Positions 22,926 to 37,100 of a stretch of 64,000 nt of DNA are shown here, in pieces. The notes under the pieces are model-generated. The model was not told the DNA's origin. It searched no databases and worked only from the letters and a program-made list of their open reading frames with translations. This stretch comes from Ipomoea triloba (taxonomy: Eukaryota; Streptophyta; Magnoliopsida; Solanales; Convolvulaceae), in NCBI RefSeq assembly GCF_003576645.1, contig NC_044916.1, positions 35,769,140 to 35,833,139 of the forward strand, read 5' to 3'. Every line of letters starts with the position of its first letter. Positions within the stretch are counted from its first letter, which is position 1. The translations under genes and the position numbers were made by a program.

Positions 22926-25365
22926 TTTATTGTAACCCTCAGGATAGACACAACCAGATTTCAATTTTCAATCAAAAGTGACCATCCGTTAGAAAATATG
23001 ATAAATCCTTAAAAACTTTGGGTATGGAGCAACTTTAAATTTTCAGGTCAGATCTCATCCAAAAGAGGAAATTGTTTTTCATAATGATAATTTGAGATCT
23101 AGTTTAATTATTTTTGATTTTTCAACATTTTTTTTTAATATGTAAGCACAAAATGCATGTACACTCATGATCATTATTTAATTTGTTAATATCAATGTGG
23201 GGGATAGATTAAGATTGCGAAGAATCTTTAGCAATGTATGTATGTAGCCGATGTTATCTCCTAGTTTGATTGGTTAGCTTTATCCACTATTCTAAGCTCC
23301 CCGCCCTATCATCACGCATTAAAAAAAAAGTATATATATATATATTATATACACGACACTGCTACCTAAAGGAAATGCACGCTGTTTAATACAGGTTGTG
23401 AATGTAGAATGTAGCAGTGTGCTTTTTATCACAATGTTCTTGTCTTGGCAGCAGTGCCCTTTGTATTGGTCTATGGCCTACTTACCTAAAACGAGAATTG
23501 AGAAACCAATGAAAAATGTCTAATAGATGAAAAGTCTCACTTAATATTTACTTTTAGCGGTAAGATAAGAGTTCAATATTTATCACAATCATTGGAGAGT
23601 TTGGTTAAACTTTTTGTGCACATAAATGTATAATTTTTGTATTGAGTTTTGAAGTTAAATTAATTCAATTTTCCTTCTCAGATTTAAGACAAGTTCATGA
23701 GATTGGGAATATAGTCTGACAAAATAGAAAATTTTAGGTTATGAAAATATAAAAAAGAAATAGTGGTCCTCTTTAGCCCATGTGATGGCCCGAATTTATT
23801 GACTTTGATAAGTATATTATATTTAATCAATGCACTCATATTTTGCTCAAATTATGTACAATCCACTATTAAGTATTGGTGTGCAATGACACTTGCGAGA
23901 CTATAGTATTTGCGTGCACCAGACTGCTTACACCTGAGTATTTTATTACTTATTTCCACACTTAAAAAGGATTATATAAATATTACAGATTGCTTAACTC
24001 ACGAAATATGTTTAAAATAAAATAGTAATGATTGTTTGATATATATTTTTAATTGAAAATAGTATTATAAAAATTTGAGCTGTTTTCCAAGAATAATTAT
24101 TTTGAGGGGTTTGGTGTCCTGGTATTAGATTATTATTGAGTTTTCAAGGAATAATATATTTTTGTTAAAGTTTATTTGTCTTTTAAGTAATAGCCTATTT
24201 TTGTTATGTATGTATTGAAAATTTATGACAAAAAGATATTGCAATAAAAAGTATTAAAAAATTTCTTTAAAAATATTATTATTGATGGTATGCCATCACA
24301 ATAATTTTAATCTACACATTATATATCAACTTCAATAGTTTTTCAAAGTTATGTTTGCCTAACTCAATTACTTTCACGAGACATTATTATATGACTAAAC
24401 CTTTTACTATATAACATGATTATATAATGAATTCATAGTGAGGGTAGTTAATTTACATATAGTAGTCAATAACTTAAATCTGAAATAATTATAACACTTA
24501 TTACATATTGATGGTACTTTTATCCATTTCCGGCCACCACAGAGCTAGGAAATTTAGGGAAGCAAGATGATATGAACATGAAATTTTGAAATGAAACGAC
24601 GGACAATCAATACCCTTTTAGTCTATTGAAATTATTCGTGTAATAATAAAAAGTGCGAGTTAAAACGTTTATTACATAACATAATATTTCAATAATGATA
24701 TTTTAATGAGTTCATCGTAATAATAAGATAAAAATTGAATTAGATATCATATATACTCTCATGGTATGATTTACAAATAAAATGTTGTGGTCCTCCACGG
24801 TATAGTGTGAACACTTTCAGTAAGAAACATTATAATACTTTGATTTGGTATTGGAATCTAGGAATTGGTTTCTTGGTATTCGAAGGTAACTCGGCTGATG
24901 ATTGACACTTGTCCTACTTTTTTAGTTAGAGGTGAAGTAATTAATTTAAAATTAATTTACTTTAATTATGTGCAGTGATTATCCGATCCTTCCTTGGTTT
25001 TGTTTGTGGCCAGGTTCTTTAATTAATTTATTGGGTGGATTAAGCAAAAGAAGGAATCCTATCGGTCCACGATATCATGCTTCACGTGGGAGTTGGGCCA
25101 CTCAGCTAAAGAGTTGAGAGTTCCTAAACCCTATAAATTATGCTTATTGGTTGTATGGGATTTGAGTGACCCATCTTCAGCACATTTACATAATTACATT
25201 CACAAAAATGCATATTCAAATACTCCATTTGGTGGATGGGCATTTTTTTCTTCAAAATGATAAGAAAACATATTTGATATTTGATGAAAGAAGGATATAT
25301 AGGTGGTAAGTGGATAGTTAATATAGTGCAGTAAGAAATCTTGCTTATGTATAATAACCAATAAA

Positions 25366-26465
25366 CAGGACCGTTCCAATAAAATATGGGGTCCTGTGCA
25401 ATATTTTAAATTGGACCCCTTTTTCAAGCAATTTGTATATATAAATAATAATTGTTCAAAAAGTTGTTTCAAAAATTAAAAATATAAATATTGTATAAAA
25501 AATACATTTAAAATTTCATCAGGAGTATCATCTAAACAACTATGTCAGAATGGTACCTATCATCGTTGTGTACACTATCATTTAAATTTTTTCCAATCTC
25601 ACGATTATCTTGATCTTCTATATGAAGATTAACATCTAATAATTTTTCCTTAGCATCATCTTTTTGCACATCTATTTGAGTTTCTTTTGTAATGAATTTT
25701 TCAAGAGCTCTCTTTTGAGATTGAGTTAGTTGCTCAATTCTTCTTTTTCTTTTTACGCTTTTCAAAACCAGATGAATATTTTCTTGAAGACATAATTATA
25801 AAACCCTAAAGAAAAAATAAGAATTTATTTAGAAACTCTATGAACAAATAATTAATCAATAAACAAACTTTTGAATATATTATTCAGAAATAAGAATTAT
25901 TAAGTCATGTAAATAAAACAATAAACAAAAATTGTGAAATATTTAGTAATTTTAATTACCTTTAAGAGAATTGAAGAACTTAAAAATTTGTGACTTTGTA
26001 TGATCAAGAAGAATTCTTCAATCCTATCGAACTGCGTTTATCGTCTTACTCGTTTGTGATCCTGTAGTTTATTTGTAAGATTTGTGCAAATAAACATTAT
26101 GCAACAATTTCGGTAATGACTAATGCTTAATGTTAATGGAATCAAACTAATAATCTAATATTTATATACTGTATACATAATATATTAATATAAATACATA
26201 GGGTGAAGGATGTTGCCTAAATAGATTGGGGAAAACCGGAAAAGGGATGCCTAATGCTATTTATATAATATATATATATATTACATAGAATTGCGTGAAA
26301 TTAAGGAAAGAGATTACCTTTTCGAAAGCAAATTACCTAAGATTTGTGGGATTTGGCTTGTGGTCTTGGCCAGTTATGCTTATATACTATATATATAGAA
26401 TTTTTTTTTTTTAAATAGGGGCCCTGTGCGGCAGCCCTGGGCAGACTTGCCCAGGGCCGGCCCTG
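25366..26465 (-). mobile_element. hAT-type DNA transposon, internally deleted (1.1 kb)
   Basis: Terminal sequences are inverted and similar: left CAGGACCGTTCC, right ending GGGCCGGCCCTG (CAGGGCCGGCCC when reversed). They are flanked by a perfect 8-bp duplication, ccaataaa, at 25358-25365 and 26466-26473. CAGGG ends with 8-bp duplications are the hAT signature. Inside, the minus strand from 25793 down encodes the N-terminal piece of a ZMYM-type/hAT transposase (see that entry). Most of the transposase is missing, so the copy is non-autonomous. Confidence 0.85.
25532..25793 (-). pseudogene. N-terminal remnant of a hAT (ZMYM-like) transposase
   Basis: An ATG at 25793 opens a Ser/Lys-rich start, and the continuing similarity is then found in a different frame from about 25765 down to 25532. 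A small indel in the Lys/Arg-rich stretch therefore breaks the gene. The piece KRKRRIEQLTQSQKRALEKF is typical of the N-terminus of plant zinc-finger MYM-type hAT transposases. Zinc finger, catalytic core and hAT dimerisation domain are absent. Confidence 0.6.
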
Positions 26466-27865
26466 CCAATAAACTTTACTTATGTATAATAACCGATGAA
26501 CTGTACAAGAGAAGTAAATCGCAATGGGTAAACCCGCTCATGTGTAATAGTTCATAAATCACATAAGAAAGGTAAATGGGTAAATCTCGTTTCCGTGTAA
26601 TAACTAATAAATTAAATCATACAAGAAAGGTAAGCTGCACTAAGAAAATCATATGCGACGGGCTCAGTCAATATGATATTGACATTAATCAAACTTGTGA
26701 CCTTCTGGTATAAGAACCCTACTCTACCCCTTTAACCACTCCTTTTGATGCACAAAATTGGAGGTTTGACCCTTATAAAGGGTGTATCATATTAGAATGT
26801 TCTAGACTATACTTTTCTTTGAATAAGAGTCATTGCTAATGCGACCAGAACTAAATTAAAAAATAAAGATCAATTACTTGATGAAGAATTTTTTTTTTAA
26901 AGTATACATTATTTTCGCTAATTATAATTGAAACTCTTTTATGCTATATTCAATTTGTCCGCATTCATATACTACACCCAATTTAAATTTGTCTATCAGA
27001 ATCATACACGAAAGTATTAGGTCTGATCAACTAATATGTTCTAACGTATAGGTTATAATGATTAAATTTGCAGACCAAATCATAATAATTTATTAATATG
27101 TTCCGTATTAAAAATGGCGGCCATACTGTACTGCTATTATGAGAGAGGAAACTCGCGTTTTTAAAATGTGTAGATCCATAAAAAGATGAGCGGAAACTAA
27201 CCCACAATTTATTCTAAAAATTTAATGGTTTAGTTGTGGGAAGAACTGGTACGGTGGAGCATAATATTTGTATGAGAAGGTTGTAAGTTTGATTTTTGTT
27301 AATATTTTGTTGTTCGAGTCTATTATATAAGGTTTTTTAGTGTGATTTATCTTTTTTATATAGTTTGTGTGCTATTACACATGAGTAAGGTTTACCCAAT
27401 ACATGCATGTCATCATGTAGTAGTTATGAGTTTAAGTGCAAAATTAATAAATAAAAAATAAATGTAACTATGAGACATATTAAGTATCTATGTTAAATAG
27501 TGGACATGTATCACTAACAACATAAATAAATTATTCATTTTTGCCAAAACTTCCCTAGTTGAACTCTCACGTAAGCAAGCTAAGGCGGTATTACTTAGTG
27601 CACATTATTGAATAGTAACTCATTACCAATAATAAAAAAAAAGATAATTTATATATTTATATACGTGCACCACTTCTCCTCACGGCTCATAGTAATGTGC
27701 TAAGAAATGCATTGAACCCCATCCACAGATCCACTTATGGCCAAATCCTTTTTGTTTTTTAATTTAAATTTTGAACAATTGACTATCATTTCGAAATGGC
27801 AGACACAAGGTCTTCATTATAACTCACATCATTATGGGCATGTCCTACACACTGTTGCAAAAATT

Positions 27866-28222
27866 TCCGCCTGGGCACCCGCGCGCTAGGCGCTCCTAGA
27901 CCGAGACGAATTGCTCCCTAGGCGTCTGCCTAGGTGGCTGAGCGCCTAGCGCCTAACTCGGCCGACTGGGCCGAGTTGGTGACCGATTGGGCCGAATTTG
28001 GTCGAGTTAACTCGCCCAACTCGGCAGAGTTAGCCGAGTTAACTCGAGCGAGTCGGCCTTGTTAATTATTATATTTATATATATTTAAATTTATTTATTT
28101 ATATAAGTAAGAGAAGTAAGAAATATATATATAATATAATATATGACATACACTCACACATGAATTAATTTTTTATTTGTATAGGTCAGCGCCTAGAACC
28201 GTTTAGACCACTCAGGCGCTAC
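27866..28222. repeat. GC-rich dispersed-repeat island (CCTAGGCGC words)
   Basis: The left part (27866-28060) is built from short words such as 'gcgcctag', 'cctaggcg', 'actcggcc' and 'gccgagtt', many self-complementary. After an AT-rich gap, similar words return at 28188-28222 ('cagcgcctagaacc', 'ctcaggcgct'). This looks like one element with GC-rich ends around an AT-rich core. The class is unknown to me. Confidence 0.55.
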
Positions 28223-30250
28223 TCATTTAATTTTACGTGCAAAACCAAACCATAGTGGAGTTTCCATTGATCATAGCAAGTATGGTCGGAAACTTTCTTC
28301 GGGTCTCGGAAGAAACAATGATGCTAATGACAGCTAATTAAGGATAATATTTTCTAGGCACTTTTAGCTTACTTTTTAGCTTAGGTTTTCCACAAAGAGT
28401 AACATAATTTTTACGACATTTGGCAATTTATTACAGTATTATTATTAATAAGGCAAGTGGATCATTTTTAAAGGCTACTGCATTGTATTAAATTAAATAT
28501 TAACCCCTATTAGCTATTACGGTGTCTTTACTCTTTATTAATATTAAAAAAAAAAGCGAAATTACTATGCACATATTATTATATTAATGCTTAATTTATT
28601 TTAATTTTTTAACATGGCCATAGAATTTTTTTTTCACCAATCAATTAAAACCAGACTCCAAAATTAATTATATATCATAAACCCAAGGTGACAAAACACT
28701 CTCTCATAATTTTTAAGGTATTCTTAGACTCAAAATCCGACATATCCAATTACTTTGCAAGAGACCTACGACATTGTGACAAATATTAATATTAACAACA
28801 GTTAATTACAATGCAAAAGAGAATACTCTTTTTATATATTTGAGGATAAAATAACACAATAAATAAATAAGACATAAACTTACATACAAATTTCTAATTA
28901 GTTTTTTGCTTAGATTTCAAACTGATGACCATGGTCAATCTGTTAACTTTACAATTACGTTAACAATTTACGTGTCACTTAGGTTAGAGATGGATTATAT
29001 AGTTTTTAGAGTATTGAGTGATGGAGGCTTAATTTTAATGTGTTACTGTTTTAGACTATGAGAGAGAAGCGGAGGGGACAATCTGAAAACATACGTCGTG
29101 GAACGTTAGGATTTTTGCAGGGCACGTTTTAGGACTTCCTTATTATGGTAACCTTAAAACCCGAAAACTGAAGCCATCACACAATTGAGACTTAACACGT
29201 GGGTCCCAGCACTATTTTGTTGGTGTACGTGACAACTGGTCTTTTGGGTTGATTACTGATTAGTGGGGTCAGAGCCACGATGGCAATGCTATTTCCTCAA
29301 TTGCCCCCATACCCTTTCTCTCAATTATTGTAGCGACACATTTTTTTAAATGACCGAAAATGCCTCCCTGTTTTTTCATGTCTTCAAAAGTCACTAACAA
29401 TAATTATTAAAATTTTGAATACAATTAATCTATTATAAAACTTATAAATACATGAGTAATAAATAATTTTATATAAAAAAGAATTAAAATATCTAACCTA
29501 AAGTGTTTTTTTAGTGAGCTTTAGGGACCAAAAGGTTCTAAGGTTAGTAGATTTTTCTCGTGGCAACTCCTCTAGCGTCTTTCTCCAACAAGGTCCTGAT
29601 CCCCTCCGGGATTGGTTCAGAATTTTTGCCTCCCCCTCCCCCCACTCTTCAGTTTGTCCCAGATTAGCAAGTAGTTAACACATTGATTGTCTTCTCAAAT
29701 GATATAGATGATCTCAATGTCCCTAGTTAAAATATTTATTTATTTTATCAATTTAAAATATTTTTTAAAAATAAAAATCCAACCCCTTACTTTTGTCTCT
29801 ATACTAGTTGGAGACGAAATGCAATATAATCAATTCGTCTATGACAGAGATGAAGGGGAGGGGAGTTGGGTTCTTCATTTTTTAAATAACTATTTAGAAT
29901 TGTTAAAATAAATAAATTTTAATTTATTAAATGGTAACATCCATGTCAATATATGGTTAATTGGGAGAATATGTCATTTTTTACTCAATTACACATAATT
30001 TGATTTATTCAAGGAGTCAATTATTATTATTATTTTTAAGTTGAATTCTTATTGCATTTTCGTATGTAGTTCAATGACTAATTTGACCATTATTTTAATT
30101 ATGTTTTTAGTCTTCAATCCCTTAGATGCATTTAAAAGAAAAAGATCATATTTAAAAAAAATTGTTAATTAGAATATATATTTTTATATATTATCTTTAA
30201 CAAGTGTGCATGTTTTAATTTGTATTTGAATAATTTTTTAAAATATGATC

Positions 30251-30362
30251 TTAGTGACTTTCCCAAATGAGAGGTTATGATTCCGAGCTTCAATGAAAAG
30301 TGAGGACATTATTGAGCCATTGTGCTTCAATAGGTACATTGTAACAGAGTCAATAGTACTAA
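30251..30362 (+). mobile_element. SINE family A, partial copy in plus orientation
   Basis: Reads 'agtgactttcccaaatgaga', 'ggttatgattccgagcttca' (box B) and 'gtaacagagtcaatagtact', the family 3' end. It is the only copy in this orientation. Box A is missing and a stretch in the middle is lost. Confidence 0.6.
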
Positions 30363-30672
30363 AATAAATCCTTTATCAACCAAACAATATAAAATCTATT
30401 TTTCTTCAAATTTGTAAAAAGAAAAAAAAGATATTTTTTTTATGTTAACCAAACTTCCGGAGATTATTTTGTGAAAATCAAAGAAGTTAACACTAAATAT
30501 AATATGACTGTCATTTTAAACCTCGATTTTTTTATTTTTTGTTTATTGTTTTTTGTTTACACTGTACGCTAATCATGAAGGGGCAAATTTGGAAACCACT
30601 GCCCATAGCATCGAAGAGGAGAATTCCCAAAAGAGGAAGAAAAAGTACTCCGTATAAAAATTCCACTACCAC

Positions 30673-30762
30673 CACGTGTTGATGATCCATACGACAGTCG
30701 GCGCTTTTCAAACGACCATGACCGCATATAAAATCCATTACGCTATCCCATTGGTCCACGTG
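30673..30762 (+). promoter_or_regulatory. Two G-boxes upstream of the MADS gene
   Basis: CACGTG occurs at 30673-30678 and again at 30757-30762, about 185 and 100 bp upstream of the TATA box. G-boxes bind bZIP and bHLH factors in light, ABA and stress responses. The words are seen. Their use is inferred. Confidence 0.5.
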
Positions 30763-30858
30763 GAACCCTCATAAGCGGTTTCATAAAGCAGTTTTCTCAA
30801 AGCGGTTTCGCCCCAGGCTTTTCATTACCAGGGTTTACAATTATAGAAGCTCTTTCCT

Positions 30859-30864
30859 TATATA
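30859..30864 (+). promoter_or_regulatory. TATA box of the MADS gene
   Basis: TATATA within 'ccttatataggc', about 330 bp upstream of the ATG. A donor-like 'caagtaagc' at about 30932 and an acceptor-like 'ctacag' at 31171-31176 suggest a 5'-UTR intron, common in this gene family. Confidence 0.55.
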
Positions 30865-31193
30865 GGCTGATTCTCAAATCTGAAAGACAGTCCGAAAAAC
30901 GACGATTGCCAAGCCCGCTTTTGTCTCCATCAAGTAAGCCTTCGCTTCATTTTCCTTTTCCATTTTTCTCGGAAATACATTTACATCCAAAGATTTTCCG
31001 CCGTATTCTCCATTTTTTCTCCAACTATATATTTTCTAATTTTACAGATGTATCCGTTTTTTCTCCTTGTTCACTGATATGCTAGTATTTGCGTATATAC
31101 GTATTTCTGTTACATGTATCGATCGTCCGCGTATGCCTAGGTAGGAAGAGGGAGAGAGAAGGAGGAGATCTACAGGTAGGGGATCGGAGACGA

Positions 31194-34100
31194 ATGGGGA
31201 GAGGAAAGATAGTGATAAGGAGGATCGACAATTCGACGAGCAGGCAAGTGACCTTCTCGAAGCGAAGGAATGGATTGCTGAAGAAGGCGAAGGAGCTAGG
31301 TATTCTGTGCGACGCGGAGGTAGGAGTCGTCATCTTCTCCAGCACCGGCAAGCTCTACGATTACGCTAGCTCCAGGTTCTTCGATCTCCTCTATATTATA
31401 CATGTGTGAATATATATTTTATATATATTTATGTGTTTATTAACTATTAATAATTCATAATTTTGAAACAAAATTAAGCTTAACAATTAACTGATAGGAT
31501 GTATATATATACCGTGGAAATTGCTTTTTGTGTTGATACGATTTTCTAAAATAATTCATGTTGACTGGTTTGTTCGTTCATAATTGAAGTTAAAATTTAA
31601 TTTGTAGGTTAGTTAAAAGCATAAGTGTATGATTTTCTGATTTGCATATAATTAATGCATGATTTGTGTTTGTTTTTTTGCCTGTGTGTGAACTAATTTA
31701 ACAACACTATCACGCTTTAGCGACCATAATGGTGTGTTTAGACTTTAGCGGTTCAGATGATTTAGCGTCTATGTGAAGCACATTTAGAAGGGGGAATTAT
31801 GGATATGATGACCAGAAACATTTTAGGCATTGCAAATACGCAGTGATTAGTGTCAAGATAAGTGCTAGCTACTGGGTGTATGTTTAGTTCACTGCTGAAG
31901 CTGCAGTGTGTAGTTTGTGTGAATTGAACTGGCTTGGTGATTGAGCATTTGAGCCAGCAGTGTCCTAATTACAGTTGAGTTTGATCTTAGTTTTTGCCAT
32001 TTTTAGGCACAGAAACTCAGTTGTGCATGCAGCCCCTAAGAATTTTGAGATTACTCTAAAGTATAGTATGGTAAAGCTAGCTGCCAATGACCTCTTTGGC
32101 AAAATGGTTAAGAAGGAAGTCCCTAGCCTTGGCTCTGAGGTCCAAGCCAGGAAGTGTGTGGTATATTTGTTATTTTGTTCTTAAATTAAAGAAGGAAGTC
32201 CCTAGCCTTAGGGTTAACTTAATTTTGATTTATAAAAGATTTTAATTATATTAGTGTATTTTATAAGGTGAGAAATTGTAATTGTAATTATTTTATTAAT
32301 AAAATTATGGTAAATTTTCTAAAAATATGGAATATATGTGTTTTAATGAAAATTTTCATTTTCACGGTGAATCATAATAATGTCAAATACTAAAAATAAT
32401 AAATGACATGATACATTTTGTAATTTGACAAAATTAAAAATTTTCTTTTAATTTTGTCAAATTACACTAAAAGTTTTCTAATATTATGCCAAATAAATTG
32501 TAAAAAAGTGAGTCAATTCTCATAAATTGAGTCACAGACATAAAATGAGATGTATCTTTCCTTTAAAGAATAGTAGAATACCAATACTAGAAAAAGTGGA
32601 CCACTATATATAATAACATTACAAAAGATCAGATTTGCTTACATACAAATAAATATTATAGTGAACTTAACTTTATGTATGTATATACCCATACTTTTGT
32701 TTTGGATCAGTGGGAGGGTAACCTGAGTGCCAGTGACACATACATAGCCTTACTTTAATTCCTTACATGAACATTACGGTGTTGCTCTCAAGTCTTAACC
32801 ATTTTTAATTCAAGTTTCTTAATTACATCGTATTCCTAAGCCTTTAATTTTTCTACATGCCCAACAATATTATTATTCCCATTTTGACTTATATTGATCA
32901 GAAGCGTTATTGATTTGATTGGCCTTAATCTTACCTAAAAGTGATGTTTAGCTTACATCTTGTTTATGTCATAATTATTCTAAGTTACGTTCTACATGCA
33001 TGTTTAGTATCTATTCCAAAGTAAAGATCATAATATATAAAAGATAGAGAGAAATGTTTATGTCTGAATTGTTTTTTACTTGGTTATTAGATTGATTTTA
33101 AAACAATAAATAAATGTGGATTCGAAGTGGTGCTATTAACTAATTTAAAAAGGGTTTCACTTGAATATCAACAAATGATCACATTTAACATGAACATTTA
33201 GTAAATTTTTGGTTAATTAAAGTTTATTTGTGAATTTTCATATAACATCTTGACTTGACATTTGAATTACGGGAATATAATGAATATACATAAATGAAGA
33301 ATTAAATGTTTATGGTTGACCTCATCCCATTTTCACTCTTTGCTCCCTGAAGAACGATGTGAACTGCTGCATATGAATGAATTTGCATGTATAGGTAAAT
33401 CTATTTCTTCTCTCCATTACTTTTCTTTGACTTATTAGATTGAGGTAATATAATGGTGCGGCCGCGCGGGAGGGGCTCTCTCGCTCTCCCGCTTTCTTTT
33501 GGTCTAAAACAAGGATTAGCTTAATAATGACAATGTTCTAAATTGACACCGCGTTGAATTATAAATTGTTCATCTTTAGGCTAAAATTAAGTCCATATTT
33601 TTATTGAAATATTATTAATGAATTCTAAAGGAATAGAACTTCGATCTCTTAGCTTGTCGAGATTTTATTAGAAAAAGAGAAAACAAAGGCGCTATTTCTT
33701 ATCAATATTTTTAGGTGATTAGAAAATGCAAGATTTCTAATAATGATAAATGTTTATGTACAAGTCTTTATGATGTAGAATGTACATATTCAACATTAAA
33801 AATACGGAGTAATTGTATTCCTTAGCTGTTAATTTTGGGGTTTATTATTTAATTCTTGTGTATCATGACAACTCTAACTAAAGGCAACCCCTATAACGAC
33901 GGTTCCATAACAGATTTTTGTTAACCTTAACCTATAATTAGCAACTAGAACTAAACCCGCGAGACACATAAAACATGGTAAATATTTTAAAATTAATTGT
34001 GTATACAAACTGTATGTTTTATGCAGTTTTGTACTATTGTGTAGTGGTTGAACTTTGTATTATTATTACATATTCATGATATATGAAGAGGGTATCTTCT

Positions 34101-37100
34101 GTGAGACTGTCTCATGGATCCTTATATGTGAGACGAGTCGGGTTATAATAAAAATGTAATAGTTATGCTAGAAAATGTAATAGTTGTGTTAGAAAATATA
34201 ATACTAATCATGAACAAATTATTATAAGAGAGAGTGTAATATTTATGATAAAAAATGTGGTACTTTTGATGAAAAAAATGTAATACTTGTAATATGAGGA
34301 TCTGTGAGATGGTCTCATAAGAGAATTTGTCTATCCCATTCGTCTCATTTTATATGTCTAGTTCTATTAACAAGGCTTGATTGGAGTTATTTACAAATTA
34401 TTTTTTTATAACTCTGTATTAAGTTTAATATTAATATATAAAATTTATATACTTAAAAACTACAAAACAAATACTTGTAAGCAAAAAAAAAAAAAAGAGT
34501 CAAAATTTAAAAATTATTTAAAAAAAAAAGAGTAAAGAAGAAAGAGATGATTTGACTAATAAATAATAAACATGACAAGTAAAATAGAACTAGTAATTTA
34601 ACCATATATATACGCTTTGATGTTGTTTTATAATCTGAATGATTAATGATTATACTATTGACATAGTCTCAAGACTCATGCAAGAGATATAAGTCGTGTG
34701 TATGAAATTTAAATTGGATATCTTCTCTGTTCAAAATGAAAAATTAATATTAATAATATTAAACATAATTTTACCACATGCAAAATATGGGTTCTAATTT
34801 TGCGTGAAATGAAAAAATAAAGTTCAATGTTTTTTTTTTTTTTTTTTTTGGGGGGGGGGGGGGGGTGTGAAAGTACACATTAACATGTCCCTGTTTTTTT
34901 TTTTTTTTTTTTTTTTTTTAAATAAAATATAAGTACATATACATGCCCAAAGCATTTTTATAGTGTTTTGCCGATTATTTCAGGAGATATACTTTGCTTT
35001 GGTTGGTAAAGGGTTATTTATTTATTTTTTTGATTACCTAAAGGGTTAATTTTTAGACAAGTGACATGAAACAATTTGTTTTTCTTTGATATAATATATA
35101 AATAAATATACACCATAGATACATTGCTTTTAAAATGGGGATTTTTTTTTTCTCAAAGTAATGCACTTTGAATGAAAATTTATAAATCCATTATGTATAT
35201 TTTCTTTGTTTTGGTCAATTTCATTACAATTTTCCATAACCTCTTTTGATGTAAAATTGCCGACCTAGCCACTAAGTATACAAGGCTAACCTTTGCTAGT
35301 CCTTCAACAATATCCCTATGGAATTTTATGGAAACCATGGTGGAGCGATCAATTGAAATTTAGATATAACCCACACGAAGCAACTAGAAAATGGTTTTCT
35401 TTTTATATTATATATATATATGAAGGAATTAACAGTACATCATACATATATTGATAGATATATTCAAATAGTAAAGTGCAGTTTCTGATATTTCACTGTC
35501 AATAAAAATGCTTTCAATTTGGTAAATATATTCAAATAGTAAAAAAGAAAACAAAAGTTACAGTGCAAGCTAGGGAGTACTCTGTACTCATGATTGTTAT
35601 TTGTTTGCTTTTCATTATTCTATTTGCTGTTTCTGAGATACTGCTGATATCAATTGCCCTCAGAATTTTGAATACTAAAACTATGTACAATCAGTAGAGT
35701 TTTGCTGAAATATGACAAAAAGAAAGTCGTTAATATTGTAACAGTTCTAAAAAGTAATTAAAAATTAAAAAAATATAAATCTCGTATAAACTAATTGTAT
35801 TATGTACTGCTATAAAAGTTGAACAAGATTAAATCCTCCATTGAGTTTTACACGTCCTGACCATTATTTAACCAGACTCAGTAACATTATAGAACACAAA
35901 TAAATAATAATAATAACTTGGTAAAAGGTTAAACCAATATGTGGCACAGAAAAAAGATCACCAAGGTTTGTCAATTGTCATAGTGGTCTAACCAAAAGTA
36001 CAATCTTCAATGCCTCAAAACTTATAACATTGGAGACTAAGGTCATGTATTTCTTCCTCTGACAAGAGAACAGAATAGTCTAAAACATTGGCAAGAGTAA
36101 ACAAATATAGTAGCAAAATATAAAATGCCATAACTGTTAGATCTTTTCTTATTAAGAATCAGTAAATATTAGATGATAAATCCCAATGATATTGTACTAA
36201 AAAAATTTCACAATTGTACTAAAAATTTTCACAGCATGAGGTCAGTGATTGATCGGTACAAGAAAGTAAAGGAGGAGGATTACCAATTGGCAAATCAAAC
36301 TTCTGAGGTCAAGGTAATTTTAAGTAACTGCTTTCCAATTATCCAGCTTGATGATTATCTGTGAGTCTTTCAGATTCTAAACGTGGAAACAAAGAGTACC
36401 TTTTTCAACAACTAAATGGAAAAAATAAAAAATAAAAAATAAAAAATTAAAAAAATTCACCCATAATAGAGAAAGTACTGTATATTTTTTAAAGTACTCT
36501 GTAATTGGGAAAGACAATCATATATGTAGAACAATAGACTTTTGATCCAGTGATCCATATAGCTTTTGGATTGATTTGATTTTTCAGTCATATTTCTACT
36601 GTTCTCTTATAAACTACTCAGTTATAGATTTGGCACAAAACTTAAGCTGGTATTTAGGGTGTGTTTGAAAATCCGAAAAATGATTTCTGAAAATCATTTT
36701 CCGGGTTTTTAGTGTTTGGTAAATGGTTGAAAATGTAAGTCAAAAGAAAAATGACTCTTTGGTCAAGCGAAAATAACCTCATTTTCCAATTTTCACACCA
36801 ACACCACACCACCAACACCATCACCACAATACCACCTCACTACCACCATGAACCAAACACACCAAGACATATTTCTTGAATCAACCAACCACTGAAAATA
36901 AAAATATTTTTTGAAAAATGACTCAGTTTTCAGAAAACATTCTTCAGATGGATAATTTAAAGGTAATAAAGCATAGGAAATTAAACGTTAACAAAACATC
37001 CGGATGTTCTGGTTCAGCCTGAACTGTTACTGTGTGAACCAAAACTGAACCTTAATGTTTGGTCTTGGTATGGAATCAGGACTTATATGGTTCCAGTTCT

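Larger units (their letters stand above)
21270..25357. other. AT-rich intergenic region
   Basis: About 4 kb without a gene I can support. It contains SINE copy 3 (21953-22112), a tRNA-like fragment near 22855-22925, and long AT-rich DNA with homopolymer runs and TA repeats (23330-23350). Open frames here are short and have no family features. Confidence 0.55.
26474..30656. other. AT-rich intergenic region upstream of the MADS gene
   Basis: About 4.2 kb with no supportable gene. It contains a GC-rich repeat island at 27866-28222, a partial SINE at 30251-30362, and otherwise AT-rich DNA. Confidence 0.55.

Noticed and set aside
31975..32184. 69-codon frame in MADS intron 1
   Set aside because: No similarity recognised, inside an intron between two secure MADS exons, no splice support.
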